Origin: Endomychus coccineus
Taxonomy: Eukaryota; Arthropoda; Insecta; Coleoptera; Endomychidae
Reading direction: 5' to 3'
Length of the DNA: 64,000 nt
Assembly: GCA_958510875.1 (NCBI GenBank)
Contig: OY294067.1
Location: forward strand, 33,902,912-33,966,911
In this document: piece after piece, positions 31,674 through 44,042 of the stretch
Layout: the number at the start of each line of letters is the position of its first letter
Position numbering within the stretch: the stretch's first letter is position 1
Made by a program: the position numbers and the translations under genes
The notes under the pieces: model-generated
What the model saw: only the letters and a program-made list of their open reading frames with translations
Database searches by the model: none
What the model was told of the DNA's origin: nothing

Positions 31674-33479
31674 AATAAATGAAACTTCTGAATTTTATTG
31701 AAGGTAATGGCTCTAATTCGGTTAGTTGATTTCGTCCCGTTTTTTGTTTTTGTTAGAAATGAACTTGCTGATCAGAGAATGGTCGTAACAATTGTCCAAA
31801 GCTATTTGCTAAAGTTCCTCAATTTCATTGTTATAATTCCGCTAGTTATGGTTCCTTCGAGCCTTTTGGGTACTCCAACCGTATTTTTATTGATTTTTTT
31901 ATAGTGATAATTTTTACTGTATTTTACAATATCGTTTGCTCATGAAAAATTCTCTTTGGATATTCAAATAGATAAGGAGCAGTAATTGTTACATTTAAAC
32001 AGTGTTTATAACAGTCACCTTTATTTCCCCCCATTTTTCGATTCATAATAATTTTTCTTGCAGCATAATTAAAATCATTGTATTTTTGAATGCAAAAAAT
32101 AGATTGAAGTGATTTTTTTAGGTTATTACATTTATAAGGTTCTTGGTAAGTCTGATTTTCATCTCTCCATCTTGAATGTATATGTATTCTTATGATATTT
32201 TCAATTCCGTTGTTTACAAGAAGTCAGCGGTATGATTAGTAAAGTCATGGTAATAAACAAAAATGGTTCACAAATGTGGATACACATAACACTAATTATT
32301 TTTTGATGAAAAGCTCGAGTTTTTGAATTTCTCCATAATATCCAACCAATATTCAGTACATGATGAACAAAGCTTGAAAAATATGCCCAAAAATGCGAAA
32401 TATGCATGTATGCTCTCATAATAGAGATACTCAAAGGCTTTTGTATGTGAAGGTACCCAACCATTGTGGATTTGTGATATAACATAAAAAATCAATACTT
32501 TCATAAAAGACGGTCGATTTACTTCAAGGTTTAACCTCATTTTCTTACGATATTAAACAGACACTTAAAAAATAAACACTTTATTCAAAATTTTCTTGCA
32601 AAATATTATTAATCTTCATAAGTTTTTGGAATTCTCCATGTTTTTAAAACAAAATAATTTTTTTTGCTACCTACTGCTCATTTCCGGGATTTTACTTGAT
32701 AAAAATCGACATTATTTTCCAAAAAATTCAGCGATCGTCCTTTGCTTTCGAGTTATGTAATAGATATTGCCATTATTGATTCATTTTAATGGAGGTCACC
32801 TGTTTCTCAATGACAGGATACTTGAAAATATCAATATATTCTTTAGTTACCGTAAAGACCAAAATATGTAATTATGCTGTTAACATGCATTCTGCATCTT
32901 TTTCAAGCTTTAATAATGACCATTTCAATTTCAATGTTATATTTCAGATCAGTTTTTTGGTGTTTACAATCAATTTGTGGAGTATGACGCTCCATTAACT
33001 AGCGAATAATTTTTACTACAAAATTCAGTAATTTCCACGTTCATTATCGTCAATTCTACTAAGCCTAATTAGTTTTTCAATGTAAAGGTTCCAAAATTTG
33101 CAAGATAAATTCGATATGAATACAGATATATGTATTATTAAAGTTGAAAATTTGAAATTTCCCATCAGCGACTTCCGGTTAGCATAAACATGGAAATTTC
33201 GGTTGTCTGCTTTTATTGTCTTGATTATTATACCCAACACGAGCCATACTGCACTTCTTCAGATCATGAATTTGAAAGTAAACAACCAAAATGCATTTGT
33301 CATCAAACATAATGTCGGTAGATATGCACAGCTTTCTAGAAAAATAAAAATTGCAGGCAGAATTAAATAATATTATAGAATTTCTCGGAAATAATGAGTT
33401 TTGGATATAGGGAATTGAATAGAGCTAGAGATCATTTTCATAATAGAGTTGAATCATCACAAAAAAACGGAGTCTTCAT
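31674..33479. other. Unassigned AT-rich sequence
   Basis: About 1.8 kb with only short, T-rich open frames and no recognised element. Confidence 0.45.
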
Positions 33480-34415
33480 CTTTTTTTTTCTTTCCATACT
33501 TTGGCTAAACGAAAGGTAAACCTATAATGTTCAAAAATTATGGTGTGAGCCAACTGTGGAATGTTAGGAGAGGAGATTGGAATTCGGATATTTCTTGAAT
33601 GTTTGGAGGTTATAAGCAAAAGGAGGTTTTGTAGGAAAAAGTTGGGCAGGTCTCGAGCTTGACTAGCTAGAGCTGATATAGTCCTCCTACCATGGTGGTA
33701 TAACAAACGAGATTTCTAATTAACACCGACCACAGAATTATCCATAGAAACGGGAAACATCACACCACCTTTCTACGATGTTCTAAAGAGGTCAATGAAT
33801 TTGTAGCTCTGACATTATCAATCTGACGAATAGCACTCTTCTGGATATAATACAAGAACTTCAGCGTATGTTTGGGAGCCGAATATGTTCAAGACAGGTC
33901 GAATCTGTACTTTATAGATTAAGGTGAACTACTGGGGTGTAAAGGGCTACTTTACACGGCACGGAATTGGAAACCAAGTTTCTGTGATGCGGTTTTTGCA
34001 GTGGACCTCACATGATCATCCCATGGGAGAATGCTGTTGTGATGATCCTCAGCATGGATATGGAAGACTTCATAGGAATAGTTGTACCTGACATCATCAT
34101 ATTAGGAATTATGGGATCCGCCTTTCTGGAGAAGATGCAAGCTTGAGTTTTGGTTCCCTTAAACTCTACTAGATTATCAAAACCTCATTTCAAAATCTTT
34201 GACATATCTCCATCAATTGCATCAACCTGTCTATGTCCTATCTATTCCTTTAGTTATACTCCGTTAACCACCACTCGGAGTGATCCACCTTGGATAAAAC
34301 TCGTGAGATAGTTGAGGCGGCCAACCATATGACGGATGTTTCCGAAAAAGGCTTTGGTGCCAGATTCGATCAAATTCTGTGGAGATATCCAATGATCCAG
34401 CTAGAGATTCCTCAA
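33480..34415 (-). pseudogene. LINE-A copy, 3' half, degraded
   Basis: Starts with the 3' landmark (TACTTTGGCTAAACGAAAGG then AACCTATAATGTTCAAAAAT). On the minus strand, 33476-33706 reads ARDLPNFFLQNLLLLITSKH and PISSPNIPQLAHTIIFEHYR. Then comes the C-terminal region (33640-33900) and, at 34290-34400, the RT stretch FDRIWHQSLF. Frames are broken throughout. Segment order equals that of 49375-50300, so both are independent, similarly truncated copies. Confidence 0.75.
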
Positions 34416-34863
34416 TTTTGTCAATATGTCCTGGTGATCTCTGCTGCCGAAAGACATATTCACGATTTTGGAGCTCTCTATGTATTGGATGAGCTCGTTC
34501 TCCATAAGAAGAGTCTGTATATATGTTTATATGACAATAGTGGACAACCTCCAGAAAACAGGTACCTGAAAGAAATTTGATTTTCAGTGTTTCTCATTCA
34601 CTTTCCTGGACAGTTTTCCGCATCCTGTTAATTACTCACGGGATGTAATAATGATTAATGACCAGTTCCACGTTCAATATTCATGATCCAGTCACTGCAT
34701 ATTACTAAACATGATAAATCACAAGAAAATTGCGTATGTTCGGTAGGCTACATTTGTACGCTTTTTATTTTGATCAACTCAAAAACAGTTCATTTAGGGT
34801 AAAGGGTTAGGGTATGATACATATAATTGAATCCATCTATAAAGAAAACTATTTTGAATATAG

Positions 34864-34923
34864 GTCAGACCGTTTCTCGAGGAAGTTTGGCACTGTTGAA
34901 ACACAATACGGCCAAATATCAAG
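34864..34923 (+). CDS. Candidate host-gene internal exon (phase 1-1)
   Basis: The acceptor is TATTTTGAATATAG (AG at 34862-34863) and the donor is a strong ATCAAG|GTAAGAG (GT at 34924). The 60-bp segment, taken with two leading bases and one trailing base, reads QTVSRGSLALLKHNTAKYQ. If 14304 is spliced to 34864, the split codon is A+GT (serine) and the frame stays open. If 34923 is then spliced to 40479, the split codon is G+AA (glutamate). The peptide is hydrophilic and coding-like, but I do not recognise it. A second frame is also open over this short length, so the frame choice rests on phase agreement. Confidence 0.42.
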
Positions 34924-36116
34924 GTAAGAGATGGAAATGTATAAACCAAAAAGCAATTTACTATATTCCGATTTATCTCGAGCTGAGGGTAACCCTTTGC
35001 TTCCATTATTATCACCAAATAATATTTAAGCAGGCACATTTCGATTTATAATTTAGTTTACTCTGATGATGATAACCGAAAGGTCCTTAGTTCTTCAACA
35101 CTATTTTTAATGTATAAGGGTGATCAATTACATTAAAATTCACATTCGCTCCAGAAATGGAATGGAATTTAGAGTTTTAATCACATTTAAATGAATTAAA
35201 TTCAGTTTGTTAGAGGTGAATGATTTTCACGCCAATTATTTTCATTATATTAACCTCAAAAATTCATGAACATTCATCATTTCAGAGAATATTACAAATT
35301 CATAATGTTTGTTAATATGTATTTTTCAGTACGACGTTGCTATATGTTTTCGAAGAACGAAAATCGAAACATACAGAAGGATCTTGTTTATTTCATGCAT
35401 TGCGATTATTGCGCCTGATTTCCATTAGGTTTCGTTTCAAAAAATATATAACTTGGTTCAGTGCTCTTACATTTGCCTTGGTTTGAGTATTGTAGGTGTG
35501 TGTAAATTTGTGTATGTAACTTGTGACTATCATATATTTTTTAACATATTTAGATTAGTTTACCAACTATACTATGAAAGTTTCAATCATTTCCTGTAGT
35601 TCTAGTTTCTAGTTATATAAGTTATATATGTAGTCTGTTTTACTTTTTAGAATGTACTCCAGGATTGCCTGATTATTACAAAATTTCAAATAAAATTTTG
35701 GGCTGTGGGGTTTTTTTAATCTGGGGATATTTTATGTAATTTTTCATACTGTTTAACTTTAAGAAGGTAAGTGAGATGTCCTTCAAAGTTCCGTGTATTG
35801 TATCAACAAATATTCAGATAACCATACTTTATTCTATAGAACAAGTATGTACGAATTATTTCCTTTAATTCAGTGATTAAACCATCGATTCACAATTATT
35901 TAGATAACCATATTGTAAATTACTGATTTTATTTCTAGATTACTAATTAAGTATTTCTATGTACGAATTACTTTAATTCAGTGTTTAAACCATAGATTAC
36001 TAAATACGATTTTTCGAAAAATTGATAGACATGGAACTTTGAAGCTGCATTTTAGAGTAAAGGATATTGAACAATAATAATTTTGAGCATGGTTCGATCG
36101 ACTGATTTTATGATCC
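34924..36116. repeat. AT-rich sequence with one two-copy direct repeat
   Basis: Two tandem copies of about 90-100 bp lie at about 35814-35900 and 35901-36003, marked by AGATAACCATA and GTACGAATTA..TTTAATTCAGTG. Nothing else was recognised. Confidence 0.5.
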
Positions 36117-36670
36117 TGTCAGTGCGATGCCTCCTACATATTCAAAGTACAGTGCGAGTTAATCTAATCACGGAAGGTGCCGCTATAACGTAAATTGACA
36201 GGATTACATTCCAGTATAGGGAACATCGCACCTTGAACTATTGTTTGATGTTCTTGGGAAAAAATAGCATTATTGCATCAGAAAAATTCAATTGGAGGTT
36301 TTCATGACAATTGTTCAAACTGGGTGCCCCATAGAAAGATTGGAAAGAGCTGTACTTTTAATGAGGTTTAGTTTGAGACATTAAATTCTATTATTACGTG
36401 GTATTCAGGTCAATGACCTTAATCAGTGCGATGCCTCCTACATATCCAAAGTTTGGTTAATTTCGAAAGTTGTCGCGGTAAAGTAAATTGACAGGATTAC
36501 ATTTCAGTATTGGTAACTGTGCATCTTCTTCTAATGTTGTTTAATGTCTTTGGGAGAAACTAACATTAAATCACAGAGAAATTCAACTGAATGTGTACAT
36601 GACAATTTGTCAAGTTCAAACTGGGTGGCCCATAGAAAGATACCTACTCGGCTTTATGGAAAAAGCTGTA

Positions 36671-37465
36671 CGGTATCGGTAAGGTCAGAAGTGAGTACGC
36701 TTAGCATCATCTGTTGCGTAGTACCAAAGGGTGGCGCATGAGTCGAGGGATGTTCTCTGGCACGTAACCGACCGTATTTGAACGATATGGCGCCTCATCC
36801 TGACCATAGTCAAAGTATACCAGGTCTGCCGGAGCCTCCCTTCCATCGTTTCTCGCGCTGGGTGATGTCCCCCAGCTCCTCCGAACACAGCCTTGCTCTC
36901 ATCAGCTCGTCGCCGGCACGTAACAACATCATATTATGTCGTCGTCTATGACATTAAATAAACGAAATAAACGACCAATCAGATTGCACCACAATTTTAA
37001 AAAGAGTAGAAGGGAGACTCCGGCAGACCTGGTATACTTTGACTATGATCCTGACAATATACTTCGATCCATGCGCCAGCTGGTGGCTGAGCGAGGGAAT
37101 ACGAGTTTGGCGACATGTAAGAGACTCATGTCTAACATAGAGTTTCCAGACCTGTATATACGACCGTGGGTCAGGCCACGGTCGTATATACAGGTCTGGG
37201 AACTCGAGGCTGTGTCCTATGTGAGAAGTGAGTCCGCTAAGAGTCATCTGATGCATAGGTGGCGCGCCAGTCGAAGAATGATCTCTGGCACGTATACGAT
37301 CGTGTTCTCACTTAATAATGTGATTGTTGCCATACTTCGATCCAAGCGCTAGCTGGTGACTGAGCGAGGGACTACGAGTTTGGCGACGCGTAAGAGACTC
37401 ATGTCAAACATACAAGTTCCCAGACCTGTATGTACGACCGTGGGTCAGCCTAAGAAATTGATGAC
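36671..37465. repeat. Nested palindromic / duplicated insert
   Basis: The insert contains a direct duplication (about 37050-37175 and 37330-37455, sharing CTTCGATCCA.GCG and GAGTTTGGCGAC), a second pair (36684-36775 and 37220-37305, sharing GTGGCGC and TCTCTGGCACGTA), an inverted pair (36798-36840 against 37010-37050, sharing AGTCAAAGTATACCAGGTC) and a perfect hairpin at 37146-37199. The open frames here (36685-36888, 36936-37352, 36954-37256) are the arms read both ways. Origin unknown. Confidence 0.7.
37146..37199. repeat. Perfect 24-bp-arm hairpin
   Basis: CCAGACCTGTATATACGACC then GTGG (37146-37169) is repeated as its exact complement at 37176-37199 across a 6-base loop GTCAGG. Pairing continues outside with one mismatch to about 30 bp. 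A third copy of the arm, slightly changed, lies at 37421-37444. Confidence 0.95.
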
Positions 37466-38139
37466 CTGCTTCTATTGTTACGTAGTATTCAAGTCAATAA
37501 CGGTCAGTGTGATGCCTCCTAAATATTCTAAGTTCGGTACGCTGCAAGTTAAATTTAATCGCGGAAGGTATCGCGATAACTTAAATTGACAGTATTACAT
37601 TGCAGTATAGGGAACTCGGCATCTTCTTCTATTATTGTCCTTGGGAGAAACTAGCATTATTGAATCGTAGAAACATTCAACCAAATGTTTACATGACAAC
37701 TGTTCAAGTTCAAACTGCATGGCCTAGATACCTACTCGACTTTTTGGAGATAGCTTCAGGTACTATTAATGAGGCTAGGTTGAGGAATTGATTACATGTT
37801 ATATTATTACCTAGAATTCAAGTCAATGACGTCAGTCAGTGCGATGCCTCCTATGTATTCAAAGTTAATTGTCAGGATTACATTGCACTATAGGGGACCA
37901 GTCATCTTCTACAATTATTGTTAAACGTATATTTTATTCACAAAATCAATTAACAAAACTAACAGAAACCATATAAATTAATTAAAAGTAACGACAAGAA
38001 CTAATCACTCAACGCCGTCCTTTCATCACTGCCATTACTACTACCTCTCTTCTTCCTGCTCGCCACCTCGTCAAGAGAAAATGATTTCATCCACTCTTCA
38101 CTTCCTCAGCCGCTTTCGAGAGTGTAATATTATTTTAAA

Positions 38140-38270
38140 TTTTTAATGTCCTTGGAGGAAAGTGGCATTATTGAATGACAGAAAGATTTTACTGTAGGTG
38201 TACATGACAAATTTTCAAGTTCAAACTGGATAGCCATTGAATGATACCTACTCGGCTTTTTAGAAAAGAG
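38140..38270. repeat. Partial fifth unit of the ~300-bp repeat
   Basis: TTTTTAATGTCCTTGGAGGA through GATACCTACTCGGCTTTTT matches the second half of units 2 and 3. About 210 bp of foreign sequence (37928-38139) separates it from unit 4. Confidence 0.7.
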
Positions 38271-38470
38271 TGCTCCGCGTCTTGGGATGATCAGTGTTAC
38301 GCATCTGCAAAGAATGGGCATCCTGCGGAGGTTCTAGTTAAACAGTTCGTGCCCTGTCAGTATCTGTTTCAGCAGTATGGCATCAATTTCAAGCATGTTC
38401 CCCACTTACTAAGACCAATCTTCCCTAATGTGTGGTCCAATCAGTGCTCTCGACTGCCTGCAACCGTTGA

Positions 38471-39620
38471 CTAGTTTCCACTCTTCCGAGTGATGTTATT
38501 CTGCGAGATGCTCATCGCTCGTTCTGGGCCTACTGGGGATCTATAGCACCCATTTGCGATATCATCGGCTATTTCGTTTCCCCTTATTCCCGAGTGACCG
38601 GGAAACCAGAAAAGTGTGAGCTTGCCTTCGTCTCCGCCAAGGTTGTTCAGGGTGTTGATGCATTGCCACACCAGCTCGTGCTACCCAGCTCAGCAAGAGC
38701 TGCCTTGCTGTCTATGTATAAACTGATGATGGGTTTACATTCTCTTCTCTAGCGCAATTTGAGCACAGCGCGTACCTCTGCTTGGAGAAATTGTAGCGTA
38801 ATTACTCAGAGGTAATCACAGGTAGTCCAGTGTGGCTACCGTTTGCCTCCACAGTCCTATTTAGATGAGTCTGTGGGTAACTTTTGTTGCCGCACCTTTT
38901 ATAGTCAGGTGAAATGATTCCACTTTCATCAGCGCTCTAAATGCGGCCGTGTGAGTGCTTTCCGTAGCTCCCGTAGCAGCACCTATGATGAGCTGCCACA
39001 GATGCCCCAGAACTGATTTGGTCGTCCTGAGCTCTGTTCTTCTCGTCCACAACACCGAAGAATATCTCAACTTCGGCTTAAGGTTGGCACATTACGATGT
39101 TTGGGCTGGGGCCCCAATTGTGGCCAATAGCCCTTCTGCACAACCAGAAGGCTGCAGGGAATTTGCGGCACTGTTATTCTAGTTGTGATTTCCGTATACG
39201 TTTCTTGTCTAAGATAAGTCCTAGGTATATAACTAGGTCGTTGATTTTAATCACCTGACCTGCTACGGCCAGTTCTCTGGTTTCATACATCCTTGTGAAA
39301 ACTGCAATTTTTGTTTTCGTAGGGTTAATCTTCAACCCTTTATCACTGCATCATTTATTTGGAGCAGTCATTGCTGATTCTATTAGGTCCATCAGAGTGT
39401 AAGGAAATTTCCACTGACGATTATGAGTATTTCATCGGCACACGTGACATCCTACTTTGACTACTTTTCTCTACCCTTGCTACGGGGGCAGTTATCTTTG
39501 TAGGCCTCTATTATTGCATTCTGCAAGAGATCCGATGCCTTATCTATTTCATTCACCAGATTAATTTTCTTCGGGAACTTTTTCAGATTTTCCTGCAGGC
39601 TCTTTTCATATTCCTCCCAC
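38471..39620 (-). pseudogene. Non-LTR retrotransposon: RT palm, thumb and RNase H fragments
   Basis: On the minus strand, about 39450-39180, it reads ADEILIIVSGNF (catalytic box CADE in place of YADD), then LKINPTKTKIAVFTRMYETR and VIYLGLILDKKR. At 38861-39070 it reads QLIIGAATGATESTHTAAFR then ALMKVESFHLTIKGAA, the thumb region. At 38471-38671 it reads LFWFPGHSGIRGNEIADDIA, the RNase H C-terminal motif. A related layout is seen in LINE-B, but wording differs enough to call it a separate family. Stops and frame breaks make it dead; the RT N-terminus beyond 39620 was not recognised. Confidence 0.8.
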
Positions 39621-40478
39621 AGATAATAGGAATAGATACGATTATCTGTGTGTTCAACCTAGGTTAAGTATGATAGGCAATGTTGGTTGGACAATTGATT
39701 AAGCTTATTTGCTTGAATAATATTACTGCCATCAAGTTGTTTCGAATAATTAGTGTATCGAGCGACTCATAATAGAAAGTTGAATTTGTGGAACGGATTG
39801 GAAACATATTTTTGTCACTAGAATAAACATATCTCACTCTATTCTAATGAATAAACTTTAACCTGCGGAATTGAAGTCTACTATTCAATGATAATGTATA
39901 CACAGGAGTATAATCCTTATTTGTTTGAGTGGATTTTATGGACATGTTGAATTTCAAGTGATAACCGTCTTTGATAAAGTACTTTAACAGTATTTTCAGT
40001 GGATATGGGTGATTCTTTCTTATGTGTGATATACTATATACACATTGTGAACTCTTTCATAGTTTATCCGTATACGATAGGTGAATAAGAGTGCTTAGCA
40101 GAGGATATATTTCATTGTTTATGACTCTGGTTGATGTGTGACACAGGAAGTAGAGAAATATGTGGACAGGGTATATATTCAACTTTACTATTATAATAAA
40201 TTCATAGCAGTTTTGTAATTAGTTACGGCAAAGTCATAATTTAACTATAAATTTCACAAAATTCAGTTCGTTTTATATACACTGGGTGGAAAATAGGCGG
40301 ATTCTAGTATATCACTATTGTAAAATTTACTGCACTGAACATACCAAACTTCAAACCGTGTCATTCTAGCCATTTTTTATCTACCTAGAAATGTTTACGT
40401 TAGGGCGTTATGCACATGTATCAGTAATACATCAATAATTCTAGTGTGATAAATCTTGTGATTGTTCGATCATTTCAG
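39621..40478. other. Unassigned AT-rich sequence
   Basis: No element or gene was recognised. The stretch ends in an acceptor-like ATCATTTCAG. Confidence 0.4.
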
Positions 40479-40624
40479 AACCTGCACTGAGTCATGCTGA
40501 TGTGATGGGTTCATTCAAGTCTCATCTTGTTTCTGAAAAACAACATCATCTCAAGCAGAACTTAATGTTTTTAAATGTAGTACCTACTACCTGCACAAAC
40601 AAGGATTTAACTCATTATTTCTGA
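40479..40624 (+). CDS. Candidate host-gene terminal exon
   Basis: It follows the acceptor GATCATTTCAG (AG at 40477-40478). With two bases completing the split codon, it reads PALSHADVMGSFKSHLVSEK, then QHHLKQNLMFLNVVPTT, and stops at 40622-40624. The frame is the one demanded by the phase-1 exons at 14203-14304 and 34864-34923. The residues look coding, but no family is recognised. Shadow frames also exist. It could instead be spliced onward, though no good donor was seen. Confidence 0.38.
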
Positions 40625-40732
40625 CAATAATTTAGTAATGGTTCATAAATCTGGTTACAATTCTCCTGGGCATTACATCCGTTTTTTACCTCACGAATTG
40701 AATTCATTTTTCGAATGGGTGAAATTATTCAG

Positions 40733-40914
40733 GAAATTCAATGTTCCAATTTGACGAAAAATATGGGCTTAAGGGTTTCAATAATACTAATTGGAACATT
40801 CGGCCATTACCGGCAGATACAGAACTAGATCAAAGTAATGATGCAGAGAACGAATGGGGTAAAATGACTAATGAAACTAGTTTTTCAATTCCGCGTTTTA
40901 AACATGCATTTTGA
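40733..40914 (+). CDS. Candidate alternative terminal exon or small ORF
   Basis: An acceptor-like GAAATTATTCAG ends at 40732. With two leading bases the segment reads NSMFQFDEKYGLKGFNNTNW, then NIRPLPADTELDQSNDAENE and WGKMTNETSFSIPRFK, and stops at 40912-40914. It also has its own ATG at 40741 (57 codons). Acidic, non-repetitive composition is unlike the surrounding AT-rich noise. The phase again equals 1, so it could replace 40479-40624 as a last exon. Not recognised. Confidence 0.3.
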
Positions 40915-41224
40915 ATGAACTTAGTAAGTCTTTATTTCAATAAATAAATTACATTTGAAGTATCAATTTGAAACTTTTATCAATTTGACACATGTCATAT
41001 TTCATTACGCTTCTTGTGAACATATTTTAATTTCGATCACATTTTTGAATAAAATGAACAAAGACATTCCAATGAGTATTTCTCCCAAATTGAGGAAAAT
41101 ATTTGAAACTTCTGTCGGTTACAAACAAATACCACTAGCCTTTATTGATTTGCATATAATTATAATACTATATTGACTATTTGTCAATGTCAACTTCTAA
41201 AATCTGAAATGTATTTCAAGTCGG

Positions 41225-42425
41225 GTATCCTTATAAACGTCATAAGGGTCGCGGAATAAAAAAATGTTCTATATGATCAATAGTATTTTATTGAATAAAA
41301 TTTCTAGCTTTCGATTTACAAATCATTTGATTGAATTTTGGAATTCTTACCTAAATGATAGATATAGAGGTTTCAAATCGTATTCATTTCATGGCACCTC
41401 ATGTGTACCTCAAGGGTCGGTACTTGGACCACTCCTATTCAATTTGTTTATCAATGACATTTCTCCTTTATTTGTCTGTTATTTTCTTCTTCACGCAGAC
41501 GATTTAAAACTTCACTCAGCAGTAAAGCATTCTTTATGTTGTATGTCACTGCAGCATGATTTGGACGCACTCAGTACTTGGTCTGTAATAAATCATCTGG
41601 AGCTTAGTATTAGTAAGTGCACTGTAATGACTTTCACCAAGAAAATTACGCCTATTATTTACAATTACAAACTTGTTGACACAGCTCTTGCTTGTTCCTA
41701 TAGTTTCAGAGACTTGAGAGTTTTGTTTGACGTGAAATTGTCATTTGCGTCTCACATTGAATCAATAGTTTCTAGCGCCTACAGAATGCTCGACTTTATC
41801 ATCCGGAATTGCCGCCTATTTAACAATAGTGATTCAATAACAATATCATATAATTCATTTGTTAGTTCTAAGCTCGAATATGCTTCAAATGTGTGAAACC
41901 CTCATCATAAAATTTATATAAACAAAATAGAGCGAGTGAATCGGCGTTTCCTACAATATATATAGCTTCCAAAGCTGATGGTAATTATCCATCTATTGGA
42001 TTTTCCCACCAGGCTTCATTAGATAGATTCTCTTTTCTAGAGTTATATAAACGTAGGGAAATCCATAGTACTCATAAGGTCATTTATAACCTGGTTGCCT
42101 GTCCTGTAATTTAATCAAGGCTGAATTTACATGTTACGTCTGCTCGCACCCGTTCCACACAAACATTTCATCTACCACTCTGCAGAACAAATACCTTATT
42201 ATTTTCCCCAATTTTCCAAATGCGTAGATTCTACGAAATAATCGGTTTGACTGTTGATATATTTTGTTGTAACCCTAATGATATTTGTAAAGCTGTGTAT
42301 AATAGTCAGTTTCAATTCCTACTCTGTAATTATATTATATGTACCCCTAAGCTATAGAAGGGATTTCTCCCGTTGAGCTAGTGTAATTAAATGAATAAAT
42401 AAATGAATAAATAAATATTAGATGA
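41225..42425 (+). pseudogene. LINE-C copy: RT and C-terminal region with simple-repeat tail
   Basis: A 210-codon frame at 41264-41896 covers the RT palm: INSILLNKISSFRFTNHLIE, SCVPQGSVLGPLLFNLFIND (motif B region), FLLHADDLKLHSA (catalytic ADD with HADD for YADD), and LEYASNV. After a stop at about 41897 the thumb region continues in frame for about 400 bp (INKIERVNRRFLQYI, later FSFLELYKRREIHSTHKVIY). The 3' end carries (AAATGAAT)n-type repeats at 42390-42420. It is 5'-truncated before the FDMIN motif. It is among the least damaged LINEs here but lacks the endonuclease part. Confidence 0.85.
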
Positions 42426-43774
42426 CATACATGGAGATATATAACGTCAACTCTATAAGTTAGATGTAGGTACTATAAGTATCATTTCTTATTATGTAGG
42501 TTTTAAGTGATGTGTGTTGTCCGTTCTGCATTCTCAGAGGAGGCCTTTTAAATTGTTGGGATTTTCATCATTAATTCTAATTCCAAACTCAATGTTGCTT
42601 TGTTCACTTACACTGTATTCTAAGAAGAAAGTAATTATTGAAAATGTAGCTTGTAGCACTGGTTTAGCAGAAAGTAATTATTAACATGAAGACTGAAGCC
42701 GTAGTAGCACTGGAAAATTTAGGTAACAGGAAACAATATAGAATACTTTGTTGGCGTTTAAAAAGGACTTAGGCTCCTTATTGTCATCACTTTGCAACAG
42801 ACTTTAATATCGATGAAGAAAGAACGCAATAATACAATTAAAGTCAAACTGTACGGTTTTTCACATTCGACTTGAATCACGTATTATTTGAACAGAAGTG
42901 TCGCAAAGAACGAGGAGAAATCGTAATATCCAAATTGTAGAAAACGTGTTTCGACTGTTAATGATTTAATGAATCTGAGATGGCGTAAATATGCAAAAGT
43001 CACTAATTCTAGTTACATACAGTATCGGAGAGTATTTATCTTGGGTATGGTGGTTTCATGAGAGCGTAAAGACTAGCTTGCTATATGTTGAGAGAGCATT
43101 ACAATTTCTCCTCGACTTGCTCGAGGAAGGGATAGGATATCGACAAGAGAGATAGGAGAGTCAGGGCGGTCAGCTCGCATTGGCACGTGGTCAGTTAACG
43201 CGTCGGGTGGGGTAGGAGGAGGGGCGCACAGCAGTGCATCTCTCTTGTTTATGTGGTATTATCATTGCGTTCCTTGTTGCTCGTGTAGATTTCTGTCTAT
43301 ACCACAGAAGAATTGTTTCCGATACTGTATACTCGTAACATTAGAAGAGAAGAAGTTTATGGCACTTGATATTTCTATGTACGTCTAATAATATTTACTT
43401 AAACAAATACGATTGCAGTTCATAAATTTGTTCAGGTATGTCTATTGCAGAGTCGAATCAAAAGAAAAATAGGAGGTTAAGTAAAAGAAAATAAGAATTA
43501 GTACTTTCCTGTCATTGAGAGATACACGAACTGAATGACAATGAGAGTTATAGGAATTAAAATATAAAATATGCATGTAACCTATAAATATTATGTCCCA
43601 ACATGAATATTAATTTATGTCGTTGAATGAATCATCGATAAAATATTTTTAAAACTAATGAATATACTGGAAATAGTTCCTTTGTTTAATATATAAACAT
43701 AAATAGCATAGTATGGTAATGGATATTCGTCATGATTAATCATTTACCTTGACAATTTGGATAATTCATTGAGC
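42426..43774. other. Unassigned sequence
   Basis: AT-rich except for a more GC-rich patch at about 43120-43240 with GGTGGGGTAGGAGGAGGGGC. No transcript structure or element was identified. Confidence 0.4.
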
Positions 43775-44042
43775 CTTTACAGCAGTGGCGGCTCGTGAAT
43801 TTTTGAGAGAGGAGGCTGGACATAAAACGTTTTTGTAGAAATACACTCTATTCACAGCCTTTTAACCTTTGCACAGAGACCGTACCAGCTACTTCAGTGA
43901 CAAAATTAATTGTTACCCAGCAAGAACCAACGTGGAGGTATAGATTTTCTCTTGGCAAAAAATTTTTTTGTTGTTTTTTTTTATATTTTTAATATTTTTT
44001 CTTATTTTTGGAATTTTTCGTTTCTTTTTTTTATTAATTTTA

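Larger units (their letters stand above)
36120..37927. repeat. ~300-330-bp tandem repeat, four units, interrupted
   Basis: Units start with CAGTG[CT]GATGCCTCC at 36120, 36424, 37505 and 37837. They share AAATTGACAGGATTACATT, CAGTAT.GG.AAC, GGGA.AAA.TAGCATTA-type and TTCAAGTTCAAACTG blocks. Unit 2 is interrupted after about 36670 by a foreign ~795-bp palindrome-rich insert and resumes near 37466. A partial fifth unit lies at about 38140-38270. No open frame is conserved between units. This is not the satellite of 1-10440. Confidence 0.8.

Noticed and set aside
36936..37352. 138-codon open frame
   Set aside because: Spans the perfect hairpin, and the opposite strand is open over the same place (36954-37256), as expected for a palindrome, not a gene.
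43120..43240. GC-richer patch as a promoter
   Set aside because: No initiator, TATA or downstream exon could be recognised; composition alone is not enough.
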